A DNA stretch of 64,000 bases, taken from NCBI GenBank assembly GCA_031551515.1, contig JAVBNL010000001.1:186001-250000 (forward strand), in the 5' to 3' direction. The stretch comes from FLUQ01 sp031551515 (lineage in GTDB: Bacteria; Desulfobacterota; Desulfovibrionia; Desulfovibrionales; Desulfovibrionaceae). The first letter of the stretch is position 1, and each line of letters begins with the position of its first letter. A program made the position numbers and the translations under genes. Positions 26,643 to 33,986 of the stretch are shown in pieces. The notes beneath the pieces are model-generated. The model ran no database searches and had not been told where the DNA came from. It saw nothing but the letters and a program-made list of their open reading frames with translations.

Positions 26643-27353
26643 ATGTGCCGCATCACACAGTCCTGTTTTCTTGCCTTGACGTTGCTTCTGGCCGGCTGCG
26701 CCGGTTTCGGCGCGGACAGCGACCCGTACAGCAAGCGGTACAGCGCTCAAGAAATCAACGCCAACCCCGCGATTCTTAACGGGGTGCTGCTCAAAGACAG
26801 CAACCTTGACGGCCTGCGCCTGGAAAACATCACCTTGCGCAACACCGCGTTCATGCGCACCACCGGCAAAGGCGCGCATCTGAAGAATGTGGTCTTTGAA
26901 AACTGCCGTTTCATTAACGCCGTTTTTGATCAGGCGAGGTTTGAAAACGTGACCTTTCGCGGCGGGCTTATCACCTGCGAAAACGATGCGGACAACCTGG
27001 CCGCGCAGTCGAAATTCGTCAATTCCGCGTTCAGCGGCCTGACGCTTGACGGCACAAGCCTGGACAACGCGCTGTTCACGGGAAAAAACGGCTACATAAC
27101 CTTCCGCAACATGCAGAGCATGCGCAGCATCCACCCCATAGTGCAGGGCGAAAACTTCCGCCTGGTCTTTGAAAACTCCGTTTTCCGCCACATGACCATA
27201 GCGGAAGTCTCCGGCAATTCGACCTTGCAGGCGACAAAATGTATCTTTGAATACGCATACTTCGGCAACAGCGTTTTCAAACAGGTCAATTTCCAGAACA
27301 GCGTGTCGTATAGCGGACCGGTGTATACGCCGCCCGCTACACGCAAAAGATGA
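26643..27353 (+). CDS. Pentapeptide-repeat lipoprotein
   Basis: A 236-residue predicted lipoprotein. The signal peptide ends in the lipobox 'LLAGC' at about residue 19. The body has A(D/N)LxX-type repeats such as 'LLKDSNLDGLRLENITLRNTAF', 'LKNVVFENCRFINAVFDQARF' and 'FVNSAFSGLTLDGTSLDNALF', which form right-handed beta-helices. AAAGGAG lies 6 nt before the ATG. It is the last gene of the DUF3179-HAD run and converges on glpB with a 3-bp gap. The specific role is unknown. Confidence 0.82.
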   Translation: MCRITQSCFLALTLLLAGCAGFGADSDPYSKRYSAQEINANPAILNGVLLKDSNLDGLRLENITLRNTAFMRTTGKGAHLKNVVFENCRFINAVFDQARFENVTFRGGLITCENDADNLAAQSKFVNSAFSGLTLDGTSLDNALFTGKNGYITFRNMQSMRSIHPIVQGENFRLVFENSVFRHMTIAEVSGNSTLQATKCIFEYAYFGNSVFKQVNFQNSVSYSGPVYTPPATRKR

Positions 27354-27356
27354 GCA

Positions 27357-28658
27357 TCAGCCCTCTTGCAGCAGGCGCGCGCAGGCGTTGACCGCTTTCC
27401 AGGCGCTGACCAGCGAAATGCCCGCGCCCGAGCGTTCGCGCACTTGATCGTGCCCGGCCAGAATGGCCCCGGCGGCGAACAGGCGGGGGTGAACATGCTC
27501 TTTTTTCGCGTTCACCGGCCGAAAATCCGCGTCGGTCAATAGCCCCGCCTGGTTGATGCGGTGCCCGCACACGGTGAAATAATCGTTGTCATGCCACATT
27601 TCACGGCCGGCGGGGGCACTGACCGGCAAATGCAGCAGCCGTTCCCGCACCTCTCCATTTTCTTCGGCCGCAAGGCCGCCGCTGCGAAACCGCCCGCTGG
27701 CGAGCAGCAGGGAGCGGGAACGGATGGTGCGCTCCGGCGCATGCCCGCCAATATCCAGGCTGAAGCCTTCCACATCCATTCGCACGGCAAAAACCTCTTG
27801 CTCCAAGTATAAGGAGCCCCCCTTGCCCTGCACGGCCGCTTCCACGTGCGCGGCAAGACGCAACCCCGGCACGCCGGCGGGCAGGGTGGGCACTTCAAAA
27901 ACCGGCATGCCCAGGCGCGCGGTCAAGTCCGCAAGGACGACCGAGCTTTGCCGCAGCCCCAACATGGCGGGCAAACCGACGCAACGCGGCGCGCCGTCAG
28001 GGGCGGAAGACGCGACGGCAAGAAACCGGCGGAGCTCATCGGCAAGAGCGGCGCGCGCTTCCGCCTCTTCCAGGCGCAAAGCCATTTCCAGCGCTGAGCG
28101 CGCGTCGAAAGAAAGCGAACAGGTCATTGGCGTCAGGGGCCAGATGTCGCGCATCAACCCGGCGACTTCCAGCGAAGAAAAGAAAGGCAGCCCGGCAAAA
28201 TCCGCCAGCAGGCACGGTGTTCCGGCGGCAAAAGCCTCCAGCCCCGGCAACATGGAGGCGGGAACCGCATGCGTGCACAAAATGCCGCCGATGGGCGACA
28301 GCGCCAACATGTTGCCCCGGCCGCGATGGTGCGGCAAACCCGCATCGGCGAGAAAGCCGAGAAAGGCGTCAAAAGCGTCAGAGCGGTCTTGCGCCGTGCT
28401 CTTCATGTACGGATGATCGGGAAAAGCTTTGCTGAGCCCCGCCATGCCGCTTTCAGGGTCATGCAGATACCCGCTGCCGGTGGATGACCTGCCCAGCATA
28501 TCCAGATAGCCTGTCATGGAAGACAGCCCTTCGCGCGTGCCCACTCCGGCGAAACGCACCCCTTTGGTCGCCGCGAACACGCCGGCGGCCAGCCCGGCGA
28601 AACCGCCCCCGACGATGGCAAGGTCATACACGGCGGAAGAAGCGCTTTTCTCAGTCAT
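27357..28658 (-). CDS. glpB: Anaerobic glycerol-3-phosphate dehydrogenase subunit B
   Basis: A 433-residue FAD/FMN subunit that passes electrons from GlpA towards the membrane. The N-terminal 'DLAIVGGGFAGLAAGVFAATKG' binds the nucleotide. 'LLLASGRFRSGGLAAE', 'MWHDNDYFTVCGHRINQAGLLTDADFRPV' and 'LFAAGAILAGHDQVRERSGAGISLVSAWKA' are characteristic of GlpB. The ATG at 28658 overlaps the end of glpA by 8 nt, showing translational coupling. No glpC gene follows; the pentapeptide lipoprotein gene lies on the other strand instead. Confidence 0.9.
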   Translation of the reverse strand: MTEKSASSAVYDLAIVGGGFAGLAAGVFAATKGVRFAGVGTREGLSSMTGYLDMLGRSSTGSGYLHDPESGMAGLSKAFPDHPYMKSTAQDRSDAFDAFLGFLADAGLPHHRGRGNMLALSPIGGILCTHAVPASMLPGLEAFAAGTPCLLADFAGLPFFSSLEVAGLMRDIWPLTPMTCSLSFDARSALEMALRLEEAEARAALADELRRFLAVASSAPDGAPRCVGLPAMLGLRQSSVVLADLTARLGMPVFEVPTLPAGVPGLRLAAHVEAAVQGKGGSLYLEQEVFAVRMDVEGFSLDIGGHAPERTIRSRSLLLASGRFRSGGLAAEENGEVRERLLHLPVSAPAGREMWHDNDYFTVCGHRINQAGLLTDADFRPVNAKKEHVHPRLFAAGAILAGHDQVRERSGAGISLVSAWKAVNACARLLQEG

Positions 28659-30234
28659 GCCCCTCTCCTTCCGCCTTGTCCTGCGGCAACGCCTGCCGGG
28701 CGGCTCGTTCCAGATCCCAAAGGCCCGCGTGCACCTCTTGCAGCAGTTCCAGACGGCCCAATTCCGCTCCCCACAAAATCGGGCGCTGTTCCACAAAGAG
28801 CTCGCGCAAATACGCCATAACAGCGGATCTGGCCTGAGCCGGCGTAAAAATACCACCCGCGCACAAGGCGGAAGCGACGCGGGTGCAGCAAAAGTTGCCT
28901 CCGGGCTTGTCTTTGCCCAAATTGCTGCGCAGTTTGATGGCGTGCAGCATATTCGGCTCATGCCCCGTGAGCGTGGTGGCAAAATCTTCCACGAACGCGG
29001 TATTCACGCTGCTGCAAAAACAGGCGGTTTGCGGGCCCAGCGGCGTGGGCCCCGGCCATGACGCGGTCGCAACGGAGGGCACGGGCGTATCGCCTGTGCG
29101 GCAAGGCACGTTGACGCCCAGGCGCAGGCAGGCAAGGTCGGAGGTTTTTTCCGCCATCAACCGGTGCGTGGTGATTTTACCGCCCGCGGCGGTGATGAAA
29201 TTTTCCAGTTCGGCATGCGGCAGCAAGGCGAAATGACGGCTTATTTTGCGGTCTTCTATGCCGCCGCCCAAAAGCGGCCGCACCCCGGCGTATGAGCGCA
29301 CGAAATGCGCCCCGGCCAACGCGGGAACCATGCCTGAACCTTCGCGCACGTTTTCCTCAACCTCGGCGATGGTGGGTTCAGCCATATCCGGGTTGAGCAG
29401 GCGCACGGAGGTCGTGCCCAAGACCGAAGCGCCGCCGCAAGGCACAAGAATGTCTCCGTTGCCGGGCGGGCGCAGCCGGTTTATGACCCGCATCGCCAGG
29501 CGTTCTTTGGTCACCATGAGTGTGCCTTTGGAATACACCATGGGTATATCCAGACCGGCCAAAAAAGCGATGTGCGGAGCCCACGCCCCCGCGGCGTTGA
29601 TATACTGCTCCGCTTCAATGCGGATGCTACCCCGTTCGGGATGCTGCGCCAACGCTGCCACAATTCGGCGGCCGCGCATTTCAAAGCCGGTTATGCGCGT
29701 TACGGGCAGAAAACGGGAATTGCCGAAAGATGCGGCATGGGCGAGGGTGTCGAGGCACAGGCGGCGCGGGTCCACCGCCGCATCGGGCACGGAAAAAACC
29801 CGGACGATATCCGGTGAAAGAGCGGGTTCCGCAGCAATGGCGGCGGCAGGGGCAACGGCTGAGGCTTCTATGCCCGCGGCCGCGCAGGCGCGGAAAAACG
29901 ATTCGGCATACGCGGGGTCGTCTTCAGGGCGGGCGACGAAATAGCCGCCGCACTCTTCAACGCAATGCGGGGCAATGCGCTTGATTATGGCGCTTTCTTC
30001 GCGACATTCCACAGCGGCTTCTTCATCCGCAAGAACATAGCGCGCGCCGCTGTGCAAAAGGCCGTGGTTGGCCCCGGTAGCGCCGGATGCGCAATCACGC
30101 CTGTCGACAACGATAGAAGAAACGCCCCGCAATGCAAGATCCCGGGCAATACCGGCGCCGGTCAAGCCGGCGCCTATAATCAGCACTTCCGTTGAATACA
30201 AGGAAGATCCGGCGGATGCGAGCGCGTTGTACAT
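28651..30234 (-). CDS. glpA: Anaerobic glycerol-3-phosphate dehydrogenase subunit A
   Basis: A 527-residue FAD-dependent catalytic subunit oxidising sn-glycerol 3-phosphate to dihydroxyacetone phosphate. Seen: 'EVLIIGAGLTGAGIARDLALRG', 'GATGANHGLLHSGARYVL', 'VPDAAVDPRRLCLDTLAHA', 'YINAAGAWAPHIA' and 'RSYAGVRPLLGG'. The C-terminal BFD-like domain keeps the CxC ('ACFCSSV'), but the second pair of the usual CxC...Cx4C cluster appears as 'NFCCTRV', with the expected first Cys missing. 'RPILWGAELGRLE' matches the E. coli C-terminus. I chose the ATG at 30234 as nearest the conserved domain; its ribosome site is poor. Confidence 0.9.
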   Translation of the reverse strand: MYNALASAGSSLYSTEVLIIGAGLTGAGIARDLALRGVSSIVVDRRDCASGATGANHGLLHSGARYVLADEEAAVECREESAIIKRIAPHCVEECGGYFVARPEDDPAYAESFFRACAAAGIEASAVAPAAAIAAEPALSPDIVRVFSVPDAAVDPRRLCLDTLAHAASFGNSRFLPVTRITGFEMRGRRIVAALAQHPERGSIRIEAEQYINAAGAWAPHIAFLAGLDIPMVYSKGTLMVTKERLAMRVINRLRPPGNGDILVPCGGASVLGTTSVRLLNPDMAEPTIAEVEENVREGSGMVPALAGAHFVRSYAGVRPLLGGGIEDRKISRHFALLPHAELENFITAAGGKITTHRLMAEKTSDLACLRLGVNVPCRTGDTPVPSVATASWPGPTPLGPQTACFCSSVNTAFVEDFATTLTGHEPNMLHAIKLRSNLGKDKPGGNFCCTRVASALCAGGIFTPAQARSAVMAYLRELFVEQRPILWGAELGRLELLQEVHAGLWDLERAARQALPQDKAEGEGHD

Positions 30235-30273
30235 TTTCTTGCATTCCCCCGCAGAAAAACTATAGATGGAAAC

Positions 30274-30302
30274 TCTATATAGAACAATTCGATAAAGGAC
30301 AA
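30274..30302 (-). promoter_or_regulatory. Candidate promoter for glpAB
   Basis: On the minus strand TTGTCC (30302-30297), a 17-nt spacer and TATAGA (30279-30274) form a sigma-70-like promoter 40 nt ahead of glpA, in a locally A+T-rich stretch. TCTATATAGA overlaps the -10 and could be an operator half-site. This is a pattern match only. Confidence 0.45.
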
Positions 30303-30337
30303 CACCCCCCACACCGTGATGGCGCAGGGGGTGGTGC

Positions 30338-30357
30338 CGGGCCGGAGGCGCGGCCCG
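30338..30357 (-). terminator. Hairpin after the 164-residue gene
   Basis: CGGGCCG (30338-30344) pairs with CGGCCCG (30351-30357) directly after the stop codon of the minus-strand gene. A U-tract is missing, so intrinsic termination would be weak. Confidence 0.35.
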
Positions 30358-30358
30358 C

Positions 30359-30853
30359 TTAGAGGTAATCGCCGCGGTTGAGTTTGACGGTCTCCGCTGT
30401 GGTTATGACCGCAAGCTCGTTGACCATGGCGGCAAGGCCGGCGTGGCGGCTGCCCAAGTCCGGGGCTGACTGGCGCAGCGTTTTGATGTCGCTGTCCATA
30501 TCCTGCAAGAGCGAATACGCTCCGCGCAGGTCGGGTCCCCCGGGTTTGGCCAACGACGCAGCGTACGCGTCCAGCCTGCCCAAGATGCCGTCTATGGACT
30601 GCGAAAGCTGCCCGAGCGCCGACGCATCGGCCGCATCCACCGCCGTGGCGGCGGTGAGGCCCGCGACATCCGCCGCCAACGCTCCGGAAACGTTCCCGGG
30701 GCCTTGCGCGGATGCGGCCTGTCCCTCCGTGCTTTGCGCCGTCCCCATCTGCTGCGCGAGAAGAGCGGTAAAGTCGCTCTCCGCCGCTTTGGGTTTGGCG
30801 CGTGCCTCACCTTGCTGCTGCAAGGCCTGGAGAGAATCATTGCGTATTTTCAT
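30359..30853 (-). CDS. Small protein of unknown function, sigma-54-type promoter upstream
   Basis: 164 residues, not recognised. The N-terminus is charged ('MKIRNDSLQALQQQGEARAKPKAAESDF'), the middle is Ala/Gly/Ser-rich (residues about 38-78), and the C-terminal half is helical ('DGILGRLDAYAASLAK', 'LQDMDSDIKTLRQ', 'MVNELAVITTAETVKLNRGDYL'). No signal peptide or membrane segment. GGGGG lies just before the ATG. A perfect -24/-12 element lies about 75 nt upstream. Sigma-54 often drives flagellar genes in this group, and the composition (Ala-rich middle, helical ends) would suit a flagellar or secretion accessory protein. That is inference. It is divergent from the UspA gene. Confidence 0.6.
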   Translation of the reverse strand: MKIRNDSLQALQQQGEARAKPKAAESDFTALLAQQMGTAQSTEGQAASAQGPGNVSGALAADVAGLTAATAVDAADASALGQLSQSIDGILGRLDAYAASLAKPGGPDLRGAYSLLQDMDSDIKTLRQSAPDLGSRHAGLAAMVNELAVITTAETVKLNRGDYL

Positions 30854-30927
30854 AACGCCCCCAGGGTTGAGGTTGGCGTTGCCTGAAAGAGGAAAAAAAC
30901 CGCTTTACTGCAACGCGAAAAAGATAA

Positions 30928-30944
30928 AGCAAAATCCCTGCCAA
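30928..30944 (-). promoter_or_regulatory. Sigma-54 (-24/-12) promoter, minus strand
   Basis: The minus strand reads TTGGCAGGGATTTTGCT, with the -24 GG and -12 GC separated by exactly 10 nt. It matches the consensus TTGGCACG-N4-TTGCW and faces the 164-residue gene, giving a predicted leader of about 64 nt. Confidence 0.65.
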
Positions 30945-31069
30945 AATCTCTAGACTTTTTACCACCCTGAAATATAAGTATATTCATAAAAATGACTCGG
31001 CAAAATCTGCCGGCGCCGCACGCTTGCTCCTTTCGCCGAAAAAAATGCAAATTTAGTGAATGTAGCGCC

Positions 31070-31098
31070 TTGTCTATTTGTTTTAAAAAATATATCTA
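31070..31098 (+). promoter_or_regulatory. Candidate promoter of the UspA gene
   Basis: TTGTCT (31070-31075), a 17-nt A+T-rich spacer, then TATCTA (31093-31098), 44 nt before the ATG. Sigma-70-like spacing and composition. The 288-bp gap to the divergent gene also holds the opposite -24/-12 element. Confidence 0.45.
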
Positions 31099-31141
31099 TT
31101 ACATAAGAGAAGGTAAACCCCTGCCTACAAGGAGGATAACT

Positions 31142-31585
31142 ATGCCTGCCATCAAAAAGATTCTCTGTGCCGTTGACCTCTCTGAGCACAGCAAAGCGGT
31201 CGCCGAATACGCCATCCTGCTTGCGAAAGGACTGGGGGCGGAAATAACCGTGCTCTACGCGGCCCCTTCCCTCAGCCAGTATGTGGGCTTTCATGTGCCC
31301 CCGAGCTCTATTGAGAACTTTGTGGGCGAAATCGTATCCGGCGCTGAAAAATCGATGGAAGCCTTCATCGCCGAAACCTTCACCGAGGTCAAAGCCGAAG
31401 GCAAAATCATCAGCGGCTATGCCGCCCAGGAAATTTTGTCCTTCGCCATGAACAACCACATAGACCTGATCGTCATGGGCACCCACGGCCGCACGGGCAT
31501 TGACCGCATCCTCTTCGGCTCCGTGGCTGAAAAGGTGGTCAAATCCGCGACCATACCGGTTATGACGATTCGCCCTGCCGTCTGA
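31142..31585 (+). CDS. Universal stress protein (UspA family)
   Basis: A 147-residue single-domain Usp. The start 'KKILCAVDLSEHSKAVAEYAI' and the ATP-binding loop 'GTHGRTGIDRILFGSVAEKVV' (G-x2-G-x9-G-S) indicate an ATP-binding type. AAGGAGG precedes the ATG by 6 nt, and I dropped the in-frame upstream extension, which lacks family sequence. It is a single transcription unit: divergent from the gene on the left and closed by a strong terminator at 31596. Confidence 0.9.
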   Translation: MPAIKKILCAVDLSEHSKAVAEYAILLAKGLGAEITVLYAAPSLSQYVGFHVPPSSIENFVGEIVSGAEKSMEAFIAETFTEVKAEGKIISGYAAQEILSFAMNNHIDLIVMGTHGRTGIDRILFGSVAEKVVKSATIPVMTIRPAV

Positions 31586-31595
31586 TGAATCCCCG

Positions 31596-31626
31596 CGGCC
31601 GCTTTTTCCTTGTGAAAAAGCGGCCG
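31596..31626 (+). terminator. Intrinsic terminator after the UspA gene
   Basis: A perfect 13-bp stem, CGGCCGCTTTTTC (31596-31608) with GAAAAAGCGGCCG (31614-31626), closes a 5-nt loop and is followed by GTTTCC. The A/T part of the stem makes it bidirectional. Confidence 0.75.
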
Positions 31627-31716
31627 GTTTCCTTAACGACGCCGTGAATGCCTATGGCATGTTGCGGCGTTTTCTGTTATCGCCTTTTTTTCACAAGTTC
31701 GCACAAAGGATATGCC

Positions 31717-32844
31717 ATGTCTGTTTCACCTACTGATGTTCGGCCGGAAATAGCGAATTTCACGCCCTATTCCCCCGGCCTTGCCATAGACGAAATCCGT
31801 GAGCGCTACGGGCTGCCTCAGGTCGTCAAACTGGCCAGCAACGAAAATCCTCTCGGCACGTCCCCCCTGGTGCAAAAGGCCATCCAGAAAGCCGCGGCCC
31901 TTGCTTTTCGTTATCCGCAATCGGATTCGGCGCGCCTGACAGCGGCCATCGCCCGGCACCATAATGTTTCTCCCGACCTGGTCGTGCCGGGCAACGGCTC
32001 CGACGAGATCATCGACATGTTGATCCGCATCCGCGCCGTGGCCGGTAAGCACAATATTGTTACCTGCGCGCCCTGCTTCAGCATTTATGTCACCCAGACC
32101 CGCCTGTCCGGTACCGAACTACGCCAGGCGCCGCTCAAAAAAGATTTTTCTTTTGATTGGCAAGGGCTGCTCGACCTTGTAGACGACAACACGGCCATCG
32201 TCTTTCTGACCACCCCCGACAACCCTTCCGGCTTTTGCCCGCCGCGCGCCGAAATCGTCGATTTCGCCCGGAAACTGCCGCCGTTCACACTGCTTGCGGT
32301 CGACGAGGCCTATATGGATTTCGTGGCAAATGAAAGCGAAGCGTCTCTTATCCCGCACCTCGGCGAACTGCCCAACGTCGCCATCATCCGCACTTTCTCC
32401 AAAAGTTTCGGTCTGGCGGGCCTGCGCATCGGCTACGGCATTCTGCCTTTTGCCATGGCGGACTATATGCGCCGCATCCGTCTGCCTTTTTCCGTGAACC
32501 TCATCGCTCAGGAAGCCGGGCTGGCCGCTCTCAGCGATCCGGCTTTCCGTGAAGAAACGCAAAACGCGGTGCGCGAAGGCCGCGCGTATCTCGCAGCCGA
32601 ACTTGCCGCCCTCGGCTGCGTGGTCTACCCCTCTCAAGCCAACTTCATCATGTTCAAACTGCCGCCGGACAAAGGGTACAGCGCCCAGAACGTGTTCGAG
32701 GCGCTGCTGACCAGGGGCGTCATCATCCGGCCGCTCAAAAGTTACGGGTTACCCGACCATCTGCGCGTCAGCATCGGCAACCCCACGGAAAACAAGGTAT
32801 TCATCACCGCCATTGCCGGTCTTTTGAACATCAAGGCCCGCTAG
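31717..32844 (+). CDS. hisC: Histidinol-phosphate aminotransferase
   Basis: A 375-residue PLP aminotransferase of histidine biosynthesis. Seen: 'VKLASNENPLGTSP' near the N-terminus, 'VVPGNGSDEIIDML', 'FLTTPDNPSG', 'LLAVDEAYMDF', the PLP-Lys motif 'RTFSKSFGLAGLRIGYGI', and 'LRVSIGNPTEN' with the substrate-binding Arg. I chose the ATG at 31717, 6 nt after AAAGGA. It stands 2 bp before cmk, a pairing that suggests one operon. HisC-type enzymes sometimes also act on aromatic amino acids. Confidence 0.92.
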   Translation: MSVSPTDVRPEIANFTPYSPGLAIDEIRERYGLPQVVKLASNENPLGTSPLVQKAIQKAAALAFRYPQSDSARLTAAIARHHNVSPDLVVPGNGSDEIIDMLIRIRAVAGKHNIVTCAPCFSIYVTQTRLSGTELRQAPLKKDFSFDWQGLLDLVDDNTAIVFLTTPDNPSGFCPPRAEIVDFARKLPPFTLLAVDEAYMDFVANESEASLIPHLGELPNVAIIRTFSKSFGLAGLRIGYGILPFAMADYMRRIRLPFSVNLIAQEAGLAALSDPAFREETQNAVREGRAYLAAELAALGCVVYPSQANFIMFKLPPDKGYSAQNVFEALLTRGVIIRPLKSYGLPDHLRVSIGNPTENKVFITAIAGLLNIKAR

Positions 32845-32846
32845 GC

Positions 32847-33500
32847 ATGCCGCGCATCGTCACCCTTGACGGCCCGGCCGGGGTCGGCAAATCGACCTTG
32901 GCCCGCCGCGTGGCCTCCGCCCTGGGCATTGCCTACCTTGATACCGGGGCCATGTTTCGCACCATCGCCGCCACATTGGGCGCAGAAGGGCTCACCCTGA
33001 CGACGGATGAGCGGGAAAAGGCTCTGGCGGCGCTCGCGTTCAGCCTTTCAGGCTGCGGCGAAACCTCGCGCCTTGCCTGCAACGGCCGCGTGGCCGGGCC
33101 GGAAATACGCACGGAAGAGGTGGGGCTGCTCGCGTCGCAATACGCCGCGCTGCCTGAAATACGCGCCTGCCTCAAACAGGCCCAGCAAAGCCTGGGCAGC
33201 CAGTTTTCGCTGGTGGCCGAAGGCCGTGACATGGGCACGGAAGTCTTTCCCGGCGCGAAGCACAAATTTTTTCTGGATGCCCGGCCGGAAACGCGCGCAA
33301 AACGCCGCCTGCTGCAATTGCGCGAAAACGGCGAAGAGGCGGATCTGGCCGTCATCACCGAGCAGATACGCAAGCGCGACGAGCAGGACAGAAACCGCGC
33401 CATCGCGCCGTTGCGCCCCGCCGACGACGCGGTTATCGTCGACACCTCCGACCTGGATGTGGACGGGGTTTTCGCCGCCATCATGGCGTATCTGCAATAG
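32847..33500 (+). CDS. cmk: Cytidylate kinase
   Basis: A 217-residue (d)CMP kinase. P-loop 'VTLDGPAGVGKSTLARRVA', then 'YLDTGAMFRTIA', 'VAEGRDMGTEVFPGAKHKFFLDA' with the CMP-binding Arg and Asp, and the lid 'RKRDEQDRNRAIAPLRPADDAVIVDTS'. Full family length. It starts 2 bp after hisC with AAGG inside the hisC end. Confidence 0.94.
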   Translation: MPRIVTLDGPAGVGKSTLARRVASALGIAYLDTGAMFRTIAATLGAEGLTLTTDEREKALAALAFSLSGCGETSRLACNGRVAGPEIRTEEVGLLASQYAALPEIRACLKQAQQSLGSQFSLVAEGRDMGTEVFPGAKHKFFLDARPETRAKRRLLQLRENGEEADLAVITEQIRKRDEQDRNRAIAPLRPADDAVIVDTSDLDVDGVFAAIMAYLQ

Positions 33501-33547
33501 CGCCATAACGGCCGCCGTACGCGGGATTGTTTTTTTTACGCCGCATA

Positions 33548-33576
33548 TTGACATTTGCCTCGCGCGCATATAGATA
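33548..33576 (+). promoter_or_regulatory. Candidate promoter for the PxxKW protein gene
   Basis: A perfect TTGACA at 33548-33553 is followed by TATAGA after 15 nt (33569-33574) or TAGATA after 17 nt. The start codon lies 50 nt downstream. Confidence 0.5.
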
Positions 33577-33626
33577 TCCGCATCATTTTTTTACACATCG
33601 CACGCGATATGCGTGAAGGAGTTCTC

Positions 33627-33902
33627 ATGAGCGACATTCAGACCCTGCCCGGCGCGGTAAAGACCGACGCCGGGGTCAAAGTGAACGGCGTTGTCTGCCA
33701 GACCGTTGTCGACAAATGCGAAGGCTGCGACCGCATTCGCCTGTTCGAAGATCAGAAATACTGCCTCAGCTATCCCGTTCCCGCCGGCAAATGGCGCATG
33801 GGCGGCCGCTGTAACTTCGCCACCCACCTGCAGAAAGAAACTGCCAAGGCGGTGAAGGTCAACCCCCTGAAAGCCGCCAAACGCGCCGCCGCCGGCAAAT
33901 AG
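33627..33902 (+). CDS. PxxKW-family cysteine-rich protein
   Basis: A 91-residue protein with four Cys in its central part, 'VVCQTVVDKCEGCDRIRL' and 'YCLSY', then the defining 'PVPAGKWRMGGRCNFATHL', which adds a fifth Cys. The tail is Lys/Ala-rich. The family is found mainly in sulfate reducers and relatives and has no assigned function. The Cys pattern suggests metal binding or redox. GAAGGAG lies 6 nt before the ATG. It has its own candidate promoter and is followed by mnmG 84 bp on. Confidence 0.85.
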   Translation: MSDIQTLPGAVKTDAGVKVNGVVCQTVVDKCEGCDRIRLFEDQKYCLSYPVPAGKWRMGGRCNFATHLQKETAKAVKVNPLKAAKRAAAGK

Positions 33903-33986
33903 CGCGACAGGCTCGATTATATACGGATAAAAACTCCGGAACGGGGCGGCCTGCGGCTGCCCCGTTTCGTGTTTCAAGGAACGGGC

